Assembly (NCBI RefSeq): GCF_030519475.1
Contig: NZ_JAUMKD010000006.1
Location: forward strand, 1 to 64,000
Origin: Micromonospora sp. C28SCA-DRY-2
Lineage (GTDB): Bacteria > Actinomycetota > Actinomycetes > Mycobacteriales > Micromonosporaceae
DNA: 64,000 nt
Reading direction: 5' to 3'
Shown: positions 57,010 to 64,000 of the stretch, one piece after another
Layout: every line of letters starts with the position of its first letter
How positions within the stretch are numbered: position 1 is the first letter of the stretch
The notes under the pieces: model-generated
What the model saw: only the letters and a program-made list of their open reading frames with translations
What the model was told of the DNA's origin: nothing
Databases searched by the model: none
Program-made: the position numbers and the translations under genes

Positions 57010-58704
57010 TTACTCCCCTTCTGCTGCCGCTGCGCTACCGCGCACGTTATCGCGCCGGGGCGAGGAACCGACCACCACCGCCACGGTCGTGCCGCTCGGC
57101 TGCCGCGGCCTGATCTCCAACCGGCCCCGGATACGTTCCGCCCTCTCGGCCATGATCGCAAGACCGTAGTGCCCGTCGGTGCGCTGGTCACCCATCCCCT
57201 GACCGTCATCCGACACTTCGATTTGCGCGTACGGGGGGTCCACCTCGCAGGTGACCCAGAGATTCGACGCCCCGGCGTGCTTGCGCGCGTTGGTCACCGC
57301 CTCCTGGGCGATGCGCAGCAACTCGGCCTCGGTGGCGGCCGGCAGCCGCGCGGTGGACTCGTCCAGCGACAGGTGCACCCGCAATCCGGCGGAGGCGCCG
57401 ACGGTGCGGGCGTACTCGGCGATGGCGGCGGCCAGGCCACCGTGCCGGTCCACCTCGCTGCGCAGCTCGAACAGGCTCAGCCGCAGCTCGGTGATCACCC
57501 GGGTGACCTCGCCGCGCAGGGTGCGCAGCGCCTCGGCGGTCTCCTCGGCGTCGTCGAAGACGGTGGCCAGCGCGTTGTCGATGCCGTAGCCGACCATCAC
57601 CAGCTCCTGGGCGACCCCGTCGTGGATCTCCCGGGCCAGCCGCTGCCGCTCCTCGTTGGTGGCCAGCGAGCGCACCTCGTCGAAGAGCAGCGCGGCCTCC
57701 AGCCGCAGCGCGGCCGGGCCGGTCAGCGCGGTCACCCGGGACATCACCGGGGCCGGGTACGCCTGCGCCGCGTCGGCCTCCAGCACCACCAGCCCCACCG
57801 TGCGCACCCCGGCGACCAGCGGCACGATCAGCGCCGACACCTCGCCGCCGCGGTGCGACCGGGCCTGCGAGCGGGCCGCGGTCTGCGGCTGCTGGCTGGC
57901 CCACGCGTCGGCGATCGCCGAGTCCGCGTCGAGCGTGGTCTCCCAGTCCACCCGGTCCACGCCCACCTGGGCGAGCACCACCAGCCGACCGCCGCCGCTG
58001 GCGGAGAGCACCGCCGCCCGGTCGGCCGGGGCCACCGAGCGCAGCTCCTCCAGCAGGTGCTCGGAGATGCCGCCCGGGTCGAGGGTCGCCCCGGGCAACT
58101 GGCGGGCCACCGTGCGCAGCTGGGTCAGCAGCCGGGTGGCCTCCGCGTACGGCTGGGGCTTGCCCTCGTTGCGGGCCTGCATCACCCGGTGCAGCGTCCG
58201 GGCGGCGTACAGGCCGAGCGCGGCGAGGATCAGCCACTGCGCGCAGACCGCCAGGTAGCCGAGCTGGGTGAGCTGCGGCCGGCCGTCCACCTCGGTGAGC
58301 GCCCCGGCCACCAGCAGGGTGGCCGCGGCGACCGCGAGCAGCACCGCGCCCTCGCGGAACCGGCGGCGCAGCGCGGTGACGGTGACCGGGACCGCCAGGT
58401 AGGGCAGCACCGCGGAAGCGCCCAGCCCGCCGATCTCCCCGCCGATGGTGGCCACCGCGCCGACCTGGCTCGCCGCCAGCCCGAGCAGCACCACCTCGGC
58501 CACCCGGCTGAGCGGGCCGACCAGCCGGTGCTCGGGGGCCAGCAGGGCGGGCAGCCCGGCGACGGCCAGCAGCGCGATCCACCAGAGCTGGCGGGCGTCG
58601 TGCGTGGCGAGCAGGGTCAGGACGGCGACCAGCGCCAGCACCACCACGCGCGCGGCCGCGGCGAGGGGATGGGGGTGGGGCCGGGTGGGTGTCGAGGCGG
58701 GCAC
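57010..58704 (-). CDS. NarL-type sensor histidine kinase
   Basis: 564 residues. About five N-terminal membrane helices (VVVLALVAVLTLLATHD, AEVVLLGLAASQVGAVATI and others), a linker, then a GAF-like domain at ~200-345. The HisKA_3 phosphoacceptor is in REIHDGVAQELVMVGYGID near residue 375, and the ATPase domain has AQEAVTNARKHAG and VSDDGQGMG. It phosphorylates the adjacent regulator. The frame stays open far upstream into the ligase gene, but that part is antisense-like shadow sequence; GTG 58704 is the real start. Confidence 0.93.
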   Translation of the reverse strand: MPASTPTRPHPHPLAAAARVVVLALVAVLTLLATHDARQLWWIALLAVAGLPALLAPEHRLVGPLSRVAEVVLLGLAASQVGAVATIGGEIGGLGASAVLPYLAVPVTVTALRRRFREGAVLLAVAAATLLVAGALTEVDGRPQLTQLGYLAVCAQWLILAALGLYAARTLHRVMQARNEGKPQPYAEATRLLTQLRTVARQLPGATLDPGGISEHLLEELRSVAPADRAAVLSASGGGRLVVLAQVGVDRVDWETTLDADSAIADAWASQQPQTAARSQARSHRGGEVSALIVPLVAGVRTVGLVVLEADAAQAYPAPVMSRVTALTGPAALRLEAALLFDEVRSLATNEERQRLAREIHDGVAQELVMVGYGIDNALATVFDDAEETAEALRTLRGEVTRVITELRLSLFELRSEVDRHGGLAAAIAEYARTVGASAGLRVHLSLDESTARLPAATEAELLRIAQEAVTNARKHAGASNLWVTCEVDPPYAQIEVSDDGQGMGDQRTDGHYGLAIMAERAERIRGRLEIRPRQPSGTTVAVVVGSSPRRDNVRGSAAAAEGE

Positions 58705-58718
58705 GTGACGGATAGTAG

Positions 58719-60533
58719 TCAGCCTTGGTAGATCTCGGCGATCTCCGCCGCGTACGTCTTGTGCACGACCTGCCGCTTGACCTTCAGCGACGGGGTGAGT
58801 TCCCCGGTCGCCTCGGTGAAGTCGTGCGGCAGGATCCGGAACACCTTGATCGCCTCGGCCTTGGAGACCGCCTGGTTGGCCAGGTCGATCGCCCGCTGGA
58901 TCTCGGCCCGCAGCCCCTCGTGCCCGCGCACCTGTTCGGCCGTGGTGCCCTCCGGCAGGCCGGCCCCGGCCAGCCAGGCCGGCAGCGCCTCCTCGTCGAG
59001 GGTGACCAGCGCCGCGATGAACGGCTGCCGGTCGCCGACCACCACGCACTGGCTGACCAGCGGGTGCGCCCGGACCTGGTCCTCCAGCACCGCCGGGGCG
59101 ACGTTCTTGCCGCCGGCGGTCACGATGATCTCCTTCTTCCGGCCGGTGATGGTCAGGAAGCCGTCGTTGTCGAGCTGGCCGAGGTCGCCGGTGCGGAACC
59201 AGCCGTCCGGGGTGAGCGCCTCGGCGGTGGCCGCCTCGTTGCGCCAGTAGCCCTGGAAGATCAGGTCGCCGGCGATCAGGATCTCGCCGTCGTCGTCGAT
59301 CCGGATGGTCACCCCGGGCAGCGGCCGGCCGACCGTGCCGATCCGGGTGCCGCTGGGCAGGTTCGCCGCGGCCGCCGGGGAGGTCTCGGTCAGGCCGTAG
59401 CCCTCCAGCACGGTGACCCCGATGCCGCGGAAGAAGTGGCCGAGCCGGGCGCCGAGCGGGGCGCCGCCGGAGATGGCGTCCCGGCACCGGCCGCCGAGCG
59501 CGGCCCGCAGCTTGCCGTAGACCAGCCTGTCGAAGACGGCGTGCTGGGCGCGCAGCGCCAGGCCGGGCCCGCGCGGGGTCTCCAGCGCCTCGCTGTACGC
59601 GATGGCGACCGCCTCGGCGCGGGCGAAGATCCTGCCCTTGCCGTCCGCCTCGGCCTTCTGCTTGGCCGCGTTGTAGACCTTCTCGAAGACCCGGGGCACC
59701 GACAGCACGAAGGTGGGCCGGAAGTCCTGCAGGTCGGCGACCAGGTTCTTGGTGTCCGAGCAGTGCCGCATGGTGGCCCGGGCGTGCACCACGCCGATCT
59801 GGATCAGCCGGGCGAAGGCGTGCGCCAGCGGCAGGAACAGCAGGGTCGAGGCGCCGGCGTTGAACAGGTTCGGCAGCACCGGCACCGCGTTGGCGATGTC
59901 GGCGTACATGTTCCGGTGGGTGAGCACGCAGCCCTTGGGCCGGCCGGTGGTGCCGCTGGTGTAGATGATGGTGGCGACGTCGCCGGAGCGCAGCGCCGCC
60001 CGGCGGCGGTCGATCTCGGTCGGGTCGACCGACGCGCCGGCCGCGACCAGGTCGTCCACCCCGCCCAGGTCGATCTGCCAGACCTGGCCCAGCTCGGGCA
60101 GCCGGTCCCGGACCCCGGCGAGCAGCGTGGCGTGCGCGTTGGTCTCGACCACGCAGGCGACCGCCCCGGAGTCGGCCAGGATCCAGGCGGCCTGCTCGGC
60201 GCTGGAGGTCTCGTAGATCGGCACGGTGACCCCGCCGGCCGCCCAGATGGCGTAGTCGATCAGGGTCCACTCGTAGCGGGTGCGGCTCATCAGGCCGACC
60301 CGGGCGCCGGGCTGGACGCCCGCCGCGACCAGGCCGCGGGCCACCGCGACCACCTCGTCGCGGAACTGCCGGCAGGTGACGTCCACCCAGGCCGAGCCGT
60401 CGCCGGCCGGGGCGGGCCGGACGAACTGCACAGCGTCCGGGGCCACCTCGGCGTTGTCCCAGACCGGGTCGGTGAGGTTGGCCGCGTCGCCGACGGTGAC
60501 GATCGGCGGGACGGAGAACTCGCGCACCTGCAC
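58719..60533 (-). CDS. long-chain fatty acyl-CoA ligase (FadD15-like)
   Basis: 604 residues, ANL superfamily. AMP-binding P-loop IIYTSGTTGRPKG near residue 190, VLEGYGLTETSP near 360, GWFRTGDLGQLDNDGFLTITGRKKEII (hinge) near 455, and the catalytic C-terminal Lys in LTPSLKVKRQVVH. It activates long-chain fatty acids to acyl-CoA. The best match in memory is Rv2187 (fadD15), also next to pimB and an SRPBCC gene. GTG start. 14 bases upstream of the histidine kinase, so probably cotranscribed with it. Confidence 0.93.
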   Translation of the reverse strand: MQVREFSVPPIVTVGDAANLTDPVWDNAEVAPDAVQFVRPAPAGDGSAWVDVTCRQFRDEVVAVARGLVAAGVQPGARVGLMSRTRYEWTLIDYAIWAAGGVTVPIYETSSAEQAAWILADSGAVACVVETNAHATLLAGVRDRLPELGQVWQIDLGGVDDLVAAGASVDPTEIDRRRAALRSGDVATIIYTSGTTGRPKGCVLTHRNMYADIANAVPVLPNLFNAGASTLLFLPLAHAFARLIQIGVVHARATMRHCSDTKNLVADLQDFRPTFVLSVPRVFEKVYNAAKQKAEADGKGRIFARAEAVAIAYSEALETPRGPGLALRAQHAVFDRLVYGKLRAALGGRCRDAISGGAPLGARLGHFFRGIGVTVLEGYGLTETSPAAAANLPSGTRIGTVGRPLPGVTIRIDDDGEILIAGDLIFQGYWRNEAATAEALTPDGWFRTGDLGQLDNDGFLTITGRKKEIIVTAGGKNVAPAVLEDQVRAHPLVSQCVVVGDRQPFIAALVTLDEEALPAWLAGAGLPEGTTAEQVRGHEGLRAEIQRAIDLANQAVSKAEAIKVFRILPHDFTEATGELTPSLKVKRQVVHKTYAAEIAEIYQG

Positions 60534-60644
60534 TCCCTAGCGCTCACACTGACCGGGGCGGGCCGCCAGCTGCTGGTCGGCTCCCGTCGAAACCTACCCG
60601 CCCGCGCAGGTGGGTGGCGTAGGCAGGTTGCCCCCGGCGCCGGG

Positions 60645-60650
60645 TAGCCT
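60645..60650 (+). promoter_or_regulatory. -10 box for leaderless SRPBCC transcript
   Basis: TAGCCT with a 6-base gap to the ATG at 60657. The gap is CCCCCC, so no ribosome site is present. Confidence 0.55.
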
Positions 60651-60656
60651 CCCCCC

Positions 60657-61112
60657 ATGGCGGACTCCTCCACCCAGTCGATCATCATCGGCGCGCCACC
60701 GGATTGGGTGGCGGCGGTCATCTGCGACTTCCCGGCCTACCCGGAGTGGACCGAGGCGGTGCGGCGGGTGGAGGTGATCGAGGAGTACGAGGACGGCTAC
60801 GCCAGCCAGGTGCGGTTCACCATCGACGCCGGCGTGATGGCCGACGAGTACGTGCTGGCCTACGAGTACGCCGAGGACCTCACCCGGATCGAGTGGCACC
60901 TGGTGGCGCCGTCGAAGATGCAGAAGTCCCAGCGCGGCTCGTACGACCTGGTCGCCAACCCCGACGGCGGCACCACGGTGACCTACACCCTGGAGGTGGA
61001 GCTCTCCGTCGGGATGCTCGGGATGTTCCGCCGCAAGGCCGAGAAAATGATCATGGATACCGCGTTGAAGCAGCTAAAGCGCCGGGTAGAAGCACCCGGT
61101 GCGGCGCAGTGA
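60657..61112 (+). CDS. SRPBCC-family (polyketide cyclase-like) protein
   Basis: 151 residues, START/SRPBCC fold with a hydrophobic ligand cavity. Motifs are IIIGAPPDWVAAVICDFPAYPEW, RIEWHLVAPSKMQKSQRG and TTVTYTLEVELSVGML. It resembles Rv2185c, which is next to fadD15. A lipid ligand is plausible. Leaderless by the promoter above. The CxxC protein is encoded 40 bases downstream. Confidence 0.9.
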   Translation: MADSSTQSIIIGAPPDWVAAVICDFPAYPEWTEAVRRVEVIEEYEDGYASQVRFTIDAGVMADEYVLAYEYAEDLTRIEWHLVAPSKMQKSQRGSYDLVANPDGGTTVTYTLEVELSVGMLGMFRRKAEKMIMDTALKQLKRRVEAPGAAQ

Positions 61113-61152
61113 CGCGTGCGGCGAACCGGCCGCCCCGGTAGAGGAGCCCAGC

Positions 61153-61830
61153 GTGGGTGCAACGGATCCGGGCACGGCCCGGCAAGAGGCGGAACGACTG
61201 GTCGCCACGCTGCTGGCCACCGCGCGGCTGGCCGCGTCGGGTTCGGCGGCCGGCGGCCTCGGCCCGCTCGGTGGGATCGTGTCGAGTGTCCTCGGTCACA
61301 GCGGCGGGTCGGGCGCGTCCGGCGCCCGGGGCGGCGGCGGTTTCGCCACCGGTACGGCCGAATGCTGCGTCTGCCCGATCTGTCGGGCGATGACCGCCCT
61401 GCGTGACCCGAGTCCGGAATTCGCCGAGCGGCTCGCCACCGGCGCCGGTGACCTGGCCGCCGGGGTGGCCAGCCTGCTGCGCGCGTTCGCCCCGGCCGAG
61501 CCGTCGCCGGCGACCCCGCCACCGGCCGGGGCGGCGGCCACCGGCGCCGACCACCCCGCCGCGGACGCCCGGCCGGGCGCCGACGACGACCGTGTGTGGC
61601 GCGAGGCCACCCGGAGCGGGCATGATTCCGAACCGGCGCCGGAGCCCGACGTCTGGTCCGCCGCGACCCGGGCGGAGGACGTGAACGCCCCGGCCGCCGC
61701 CGTGCCGCCCGTCGACGTCGCCGGGGCGGCCGCGCCGGGCACCGTCCGGGCGGCGGCCGACCGTCCAGTGGTGCCCGCCTCGCGGGTGCCCGGCGACGCG
61801 GCCGCGGACGCTCCGGGCGACGGGGCCTGA
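61153..61830 (+). CDS. conserved protein with CCVCPIC motif
   Basis: 225 residues. The N-terminal helix (ARQEAERLVATLLATARLA) is followed by a Gly/Ser-rich stretch and CCVCPICRAMTAL near residue 75, a CxxC-type motif conserved in actinobacterial homologues. The C-terminal ~100 residues are disordered (Ala/Pro/Asp). Function unknown; metal binding is possible. GTG with GAGGAG upstream. In line with the ROK glucokinase gene downstream (65-base gap). Confidence 0.75.
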   Translation: MGATDPGTARQEAERLVATLLATARLAASGSAAGGLGPLGGIVSSVLGHSGGSGASGARGGGGFATGTAECCVCPICRAMTALRDPSPEFAERLATGAGDLAAGVASLLRAFAPAEPSPATPPPAGAAATGADHPAADARPGADDDRVWREATRSGHDSEPAPEPDVWSAATRAEDVNAPAAAVPPVDVAGAAAPGTVRAAADRPVVPASRVPGDAAADAPGDGA

Positions 61831-61895
61831 CCAGACATCTCGGCACCCACCGGCCGCGGCCGGTGCGGGCGGCACAGCAGAGGGGAGTGGCAGCG

Positions 61896-62843
61896 GTGAC
61901 GCTGACCATCGGAGTCGACGTCGGTGGCACGAAGGTGGCCGCCGGCGTCGTGGACGACACCGGCACGGTGCTCGTGCAGGCCCGACGGGACACTCCCGCC
62001 GACGATGTCGGCAAGACCCGGGACGTCATCATCGAGCTGGTCGCCGAGCTGTCCACCAGCCAGCCGATCACCGCGGTCGGCATCGGCGCGGCCGGCTGGA
62101 TCGACGCCAGCCGCTCCACCGTGCTCTTCGCGCCCAACCTGGCCTGGCGCGACGAGCCGCTGCGCGAGTACGTCAGCACCGCGACCGGCCTGCCGGTGAT
62201 CGTGGAGAACGACGCCAACGTGGCCGCCTGGGCGGAGTTCCGGCACGGCGCGGCCCGCGACGCCGACGACTCGATGGTCATGTTCACCATCGGCACCGGG
62301 GTCGGCGGCGGCATCGTGCTCGGCGGGGAACTGCTGCGCGGCGCCAACGGCATCGCCGCCGAGCTGGGCCACATGCTCACCGTGCCGGACGGGCACCAGT
62401 GCGGCTGCGGTCGGCTCGGTTGCATCGAGCAGTACGCCAGCGGCAGCGCGCTGGTGCGGTTCGCCCGCGCCGCGGCCCGCCAGGAGCCGCACCGCGCCAC
62501 CGCCCTGCTGGAGCTGGCCGGCGGGGAGTCCGAGGCGATCACCGGCCCGATGGTCACCGCCGCGGCGCAGGGCGGCGACCCGGTCTCCACCGAGGCGTTC
62601 GCGCAGGTCGGGCGGTGGCTGGGCACCAGCCTCGCGGACATGGCGCAGATCCTCGACCCGCAGGTGCTGGTGGTCGGCGGTGGCGTGGTCGAGGCGGGTG
62701 ACCTGCTGCTCGGCCCGACCCGGCGCTCCTTCACCGAGGCGCTGGCCCAGCGCAGCCGGCTGCCGGTGGCCGACATCCGCCCCGCCGAGCTGGGCAACAG
62801 CGCCGGTGTGATCGGGGCGGCCGACCTGGCCCGCCGGCTCTGA
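61896..62843 (+). CDS. ROK-family glucokinase
   Basis: 315 residues. ATP loop IGVDVGGTKVAAG, catalytic region VENDANVAAWAE with the Asp near residue 108, IGTGVGGGIVLGGELLRG, and the ROK zinc site CGCGRLGCIEQYASG near 170. It phosphorylates glucose, equivalent to GlkA of Streptomyces, which is also a carbon-repression component. GTG 61896 is 9 bases after AGGGGAG; GTG 61887 is less likely. Confidence 0.93.
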   Translation: MTLTIGVDVGGTKVAAGVVDDTGTVLVQARRDTPADDVGKTRDVIIELVAELSTSQPITAVGIGAAGWIDASRSTVLFAPNLAWRDEPLREYVSTATGLPVIVENDANVAAWAEFRHGAARDADDSMVMFTIGTGVGGGIVLGGELLRGANGIAAELGHMLTVPDGHQCGCGRLGCIEQYASGSALVRFARAAARQEPHRATALLELAGGESEAITGPMVTAAAQGGDPVSTEAFAQVGRWLGTSLADMAQILDPQVLVVGGGVVEAGDLLLGPTRRSFTEALAQRSRLPVADIRPAELGNSAGVIGAADLARRL

Positions 62844-62854
62844 GGACGGCTCCG

Positions 62855-63559
62855 GTGACGCAGACCCCCGGCGTGCCGCTGCGCGTCGTGTCGTACAACA
62901 TCCACAGCCAGCGCGACGACACCGCGGCGCTGGCGGCGGTGGTCCGCACCGCCGCACCGGACGTGGTGGTGGTGCAGGAGGGGCCGCGACGGTTCCGGTG
63001 GCGGCAGAAGTCCGCCGCGCTCGCCGAGTCGTTCGGCCTGGTGGTGGCCGCCGGCGGGCTGCCCGCCCTGGGCAACCTGCTGCTGACCAGCCTGCGGGTG
63101 CGGGTGACCGCCAGCCGGTGCCAGCGCTTCCCGCTCACCCCCGGGCGGCACCTGCGCGGCGCCGCGTACGCCGAGTGCGTCGTCGCCGGCGCGGCCCCGT
63201 TCACGCTGGCCGGCTCGCACCTGTCCACCGACCCCGCCGAGCGGCCGGCGCAGGCCGCGCTCTTCAAGCGCGAGCTGGACGCCGCCGCCACGCCGGTGAT
63301 CGCCGCGGCCGACCTCAACGAGGGACCGGACGGCCCGGCCTGGGCCACCGTGGCCCGCGGGCTGACCGACACCGCGGTGGCGATGGACCGCGCCGACCGG
63401 CTCACCTACTCCTGCGCCAACCCGCGCCGCCGCATCGACGCCCTCTTCGTCGACCCGCGGATCACCGTGGTCGACTACGACGTGGTGGACACCCCGCAGA
63501 CCCGCCGGGCCAGCGACCACTTCCCGGTCCTGGTCGACCTGCTGCTGCCCGCCGGCTGA
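62855..63559 (+). CDS. endonuclease/exonuclease/phosphatase-family protein
   Basis: 234 residues, EEP fold. LRVVSYNIHSQ, VVVVQEGPRRFR, FTLAGSHLST, AADLNEGPDG, RIDALFVDPR and the C-terminal ASDHFPVLVDL form the metal and catalytic sites (Asn, Glu, His, Asp-x-Asn, Asp, His). The substrate may be DNA, a phospholipid or an inositol phosphate. GTG start, 11 bases beyond the glucokinase stop, so part of the same operon. Confidence 0.9.
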   Translation: MTQTPGVPLRVVSYNIHSQRDDTAALAAVVRTAAPDVVVVQEGPRRFRWRQKSAALAESFGLVVAAGGLPALGNLLLTSLRVRVTASRCQRFPLTPGRHLRGAAYAECVVAGAAPFTLAGSHLSTDPAERPAQAALFKRELDAAATPVIAAADLNEGPDGPAWATVARGLTDTAVAMDRADRLTYSCANPRRRIDALFVDPRITVVDYDVVDTPQTRRASDHFPVLVDLLLPAG

Positions 63560-63655
63560 CCGGCCGCGCCGCCACCGGGGCTGGACAACCGGCGCTGATG
63601 TGGAGAGGATTTCGCGCGACCCGGCACTCGTGCCGCACAAAAGGAGATTCCCCCG

Positions 63656-64000
63656 GTGCCCACCTCCACCGACCCCGGCCGGCCCGACCCGGAGGCGACC
63701 ACGCTCGCCCTGACCCGTGACGGCCGCCCGGTCTCCGACCGGGGCGACACGGTCTGCGTCATCGGCGCCGGGGCCAGCGGCCTCACCGCCATCAAGAACC
63801 TCAAGGAGCACGGCTTCGGCGTCGACTGCTACGAGCGGGAGACCGGCGTCGGCGGCGCGTGGAACTGGCGGCACGACCGCAGCCCGGTGTACGCCAGCAC
63901 GCACCTGATCTCGTCCCGGCCGTTCACCCAGTTCCCGGACTTCCCGATGCCGGACGACTGGCCGGACTACCCGCACCACAGCCAGCTGCTGTCCTACTTC
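63656..64000 (+). CDS. flavin-containing monooxygenase, 3' end off the window
   Basis: 115 codons are visible. FAD-binding Rossmann motif VCVIGAGASGLTAIKNLKEHG near residue 35, then YERETGVGGAWNW and ASTHLISSRPFTQFPDFPMP, are the N-terminal hallmarks of class B flavoprotein (FMO/Baeyer-Villiger-type) monooxygenases. GTG with AAAAGGAG upstream. The C-terminal part lies beyond the window. Confidence 0.88.
   Translation, partial: MPTSTDPGRPDPEATTLALTRDGRPVSDRGDTVCVIGAGASGLTAIKNLKEHGFGVDCYERETGVGGAWNWRHDRSPVYASTHLISSRPFTQFPDFPMPDDWPDYPHHSQLLSYF

Noticed and set aside
58705..60270. Apparent fusion of the histidine kinase frame with a ~520-residue N-terminal extension
   Set aside because: The extension is a shadow of the acyl-CoA ligase gene in another frame; it has no domains, and the ligase frame has all its motifs.

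Overview
The window is chromosomal DNA of a very GC-rich actinomycete. Starts are often GTG, TANNNT -10 boxes are common, and the gene families (DUF3043, SCO-type DUF574 methyltransferase, QcrCAB with a diheme cytochrome, PimB-like mannosyltransferase) are actinobacterial. The whole impression fits Micromonosporaceae (Micromonospora/Salinispora-like), but that family assignment is inference. Both edges cut genes: a DUF2314 protein at the left and a flavin monooxygenase at the right. No rRNA, tRNA, CRISPR array, insertion sequence or phage gene was seen.

Layout. 0-8.4 kb: cobalamin nucleotide-loop assembly (a cobU-cobT fusion overlapping cobS), a membrane Ser/Thr kinase, an M50 protease and an aldo/keto reductase. 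8.5-13.9 kb: one gene for a ~1,785-residue, mostly disordered protein ending in TPR-like and WG repeats. 14.0-18.5 kb: a three-gene ABC exporter, an XRE-cupin regulator and a divergent azlCD pair. 18.8-26.8 kb: DUF3043, murA, nadA, glycerate kinase, an IscA-type protein, adenosine kinase, a TusA-like protein and a cysteine desulfurase. 27-36 kb: the respiratory block (ctaC, ctaF, trpD, an atypical receiver, a ctaG-like gene, ctaE, qcrC, qcrA, qcrB). 36.2-44.6 kb: DUF4142, a lone Lrp-type RAM domain, a sugar nucleotidyltransferase, a Nudix enzyme, an ACT-less Rel/SpoT protein, an exonuclease/GIY-YIG fusion, a NYN protein and a small Cys-rich protein. 44.7-50.8 kb: an accessory-looking insert with a broken dihydrofolate-reductase-family gene, an RHH regulator with an operator-like array, DUF4097, a DrrAB-type ABC pair, a TTA-containing micro-ORF and an MMPL transporter. 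50.8-64 kb: M48 protease, pimB-like glycosyltransferase, GGDEF-EAL protein, DUF574 methyltransferase, a NarL-type two-component pair, long-chain acyl-CoA ligase, SRPBCC protein, a CxxC protein, ROK glucokinase, an EEP-family nuclease and the monooxygenase start.

From memory of Mycobacterium tuberculosis, the genes between about 18.8 and 61 kb follow the Rv2184-Rv2208 neighbourhood (DUF3043, glycerate kinase, HesB, adoK, ctaC, ctaE-qcrCAB, trpD, Rv2191-like exonuclease, pimB, fadD15, SRPBCC). Against that background the 44.7-50.8 kb cluster is inserted. The respiratory genes encode most of a bc1-aa3 supercomplex, but ctaD (subunit I) is not here.

Two sequence-level themes recur. Many lead genes carry TANNNT exactly 6-7 bases before the start codon and so look leaderless. 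Long perfect hairpins close most convergent or operon-end junctions. The most novel-looking items are the RHH-regulated export cluster with its TGCCA/TGGCA array, the giant WG-repeat protein, the kinase with a SapA-like extracellular domain, and the Rel homologue without an ACT domain.
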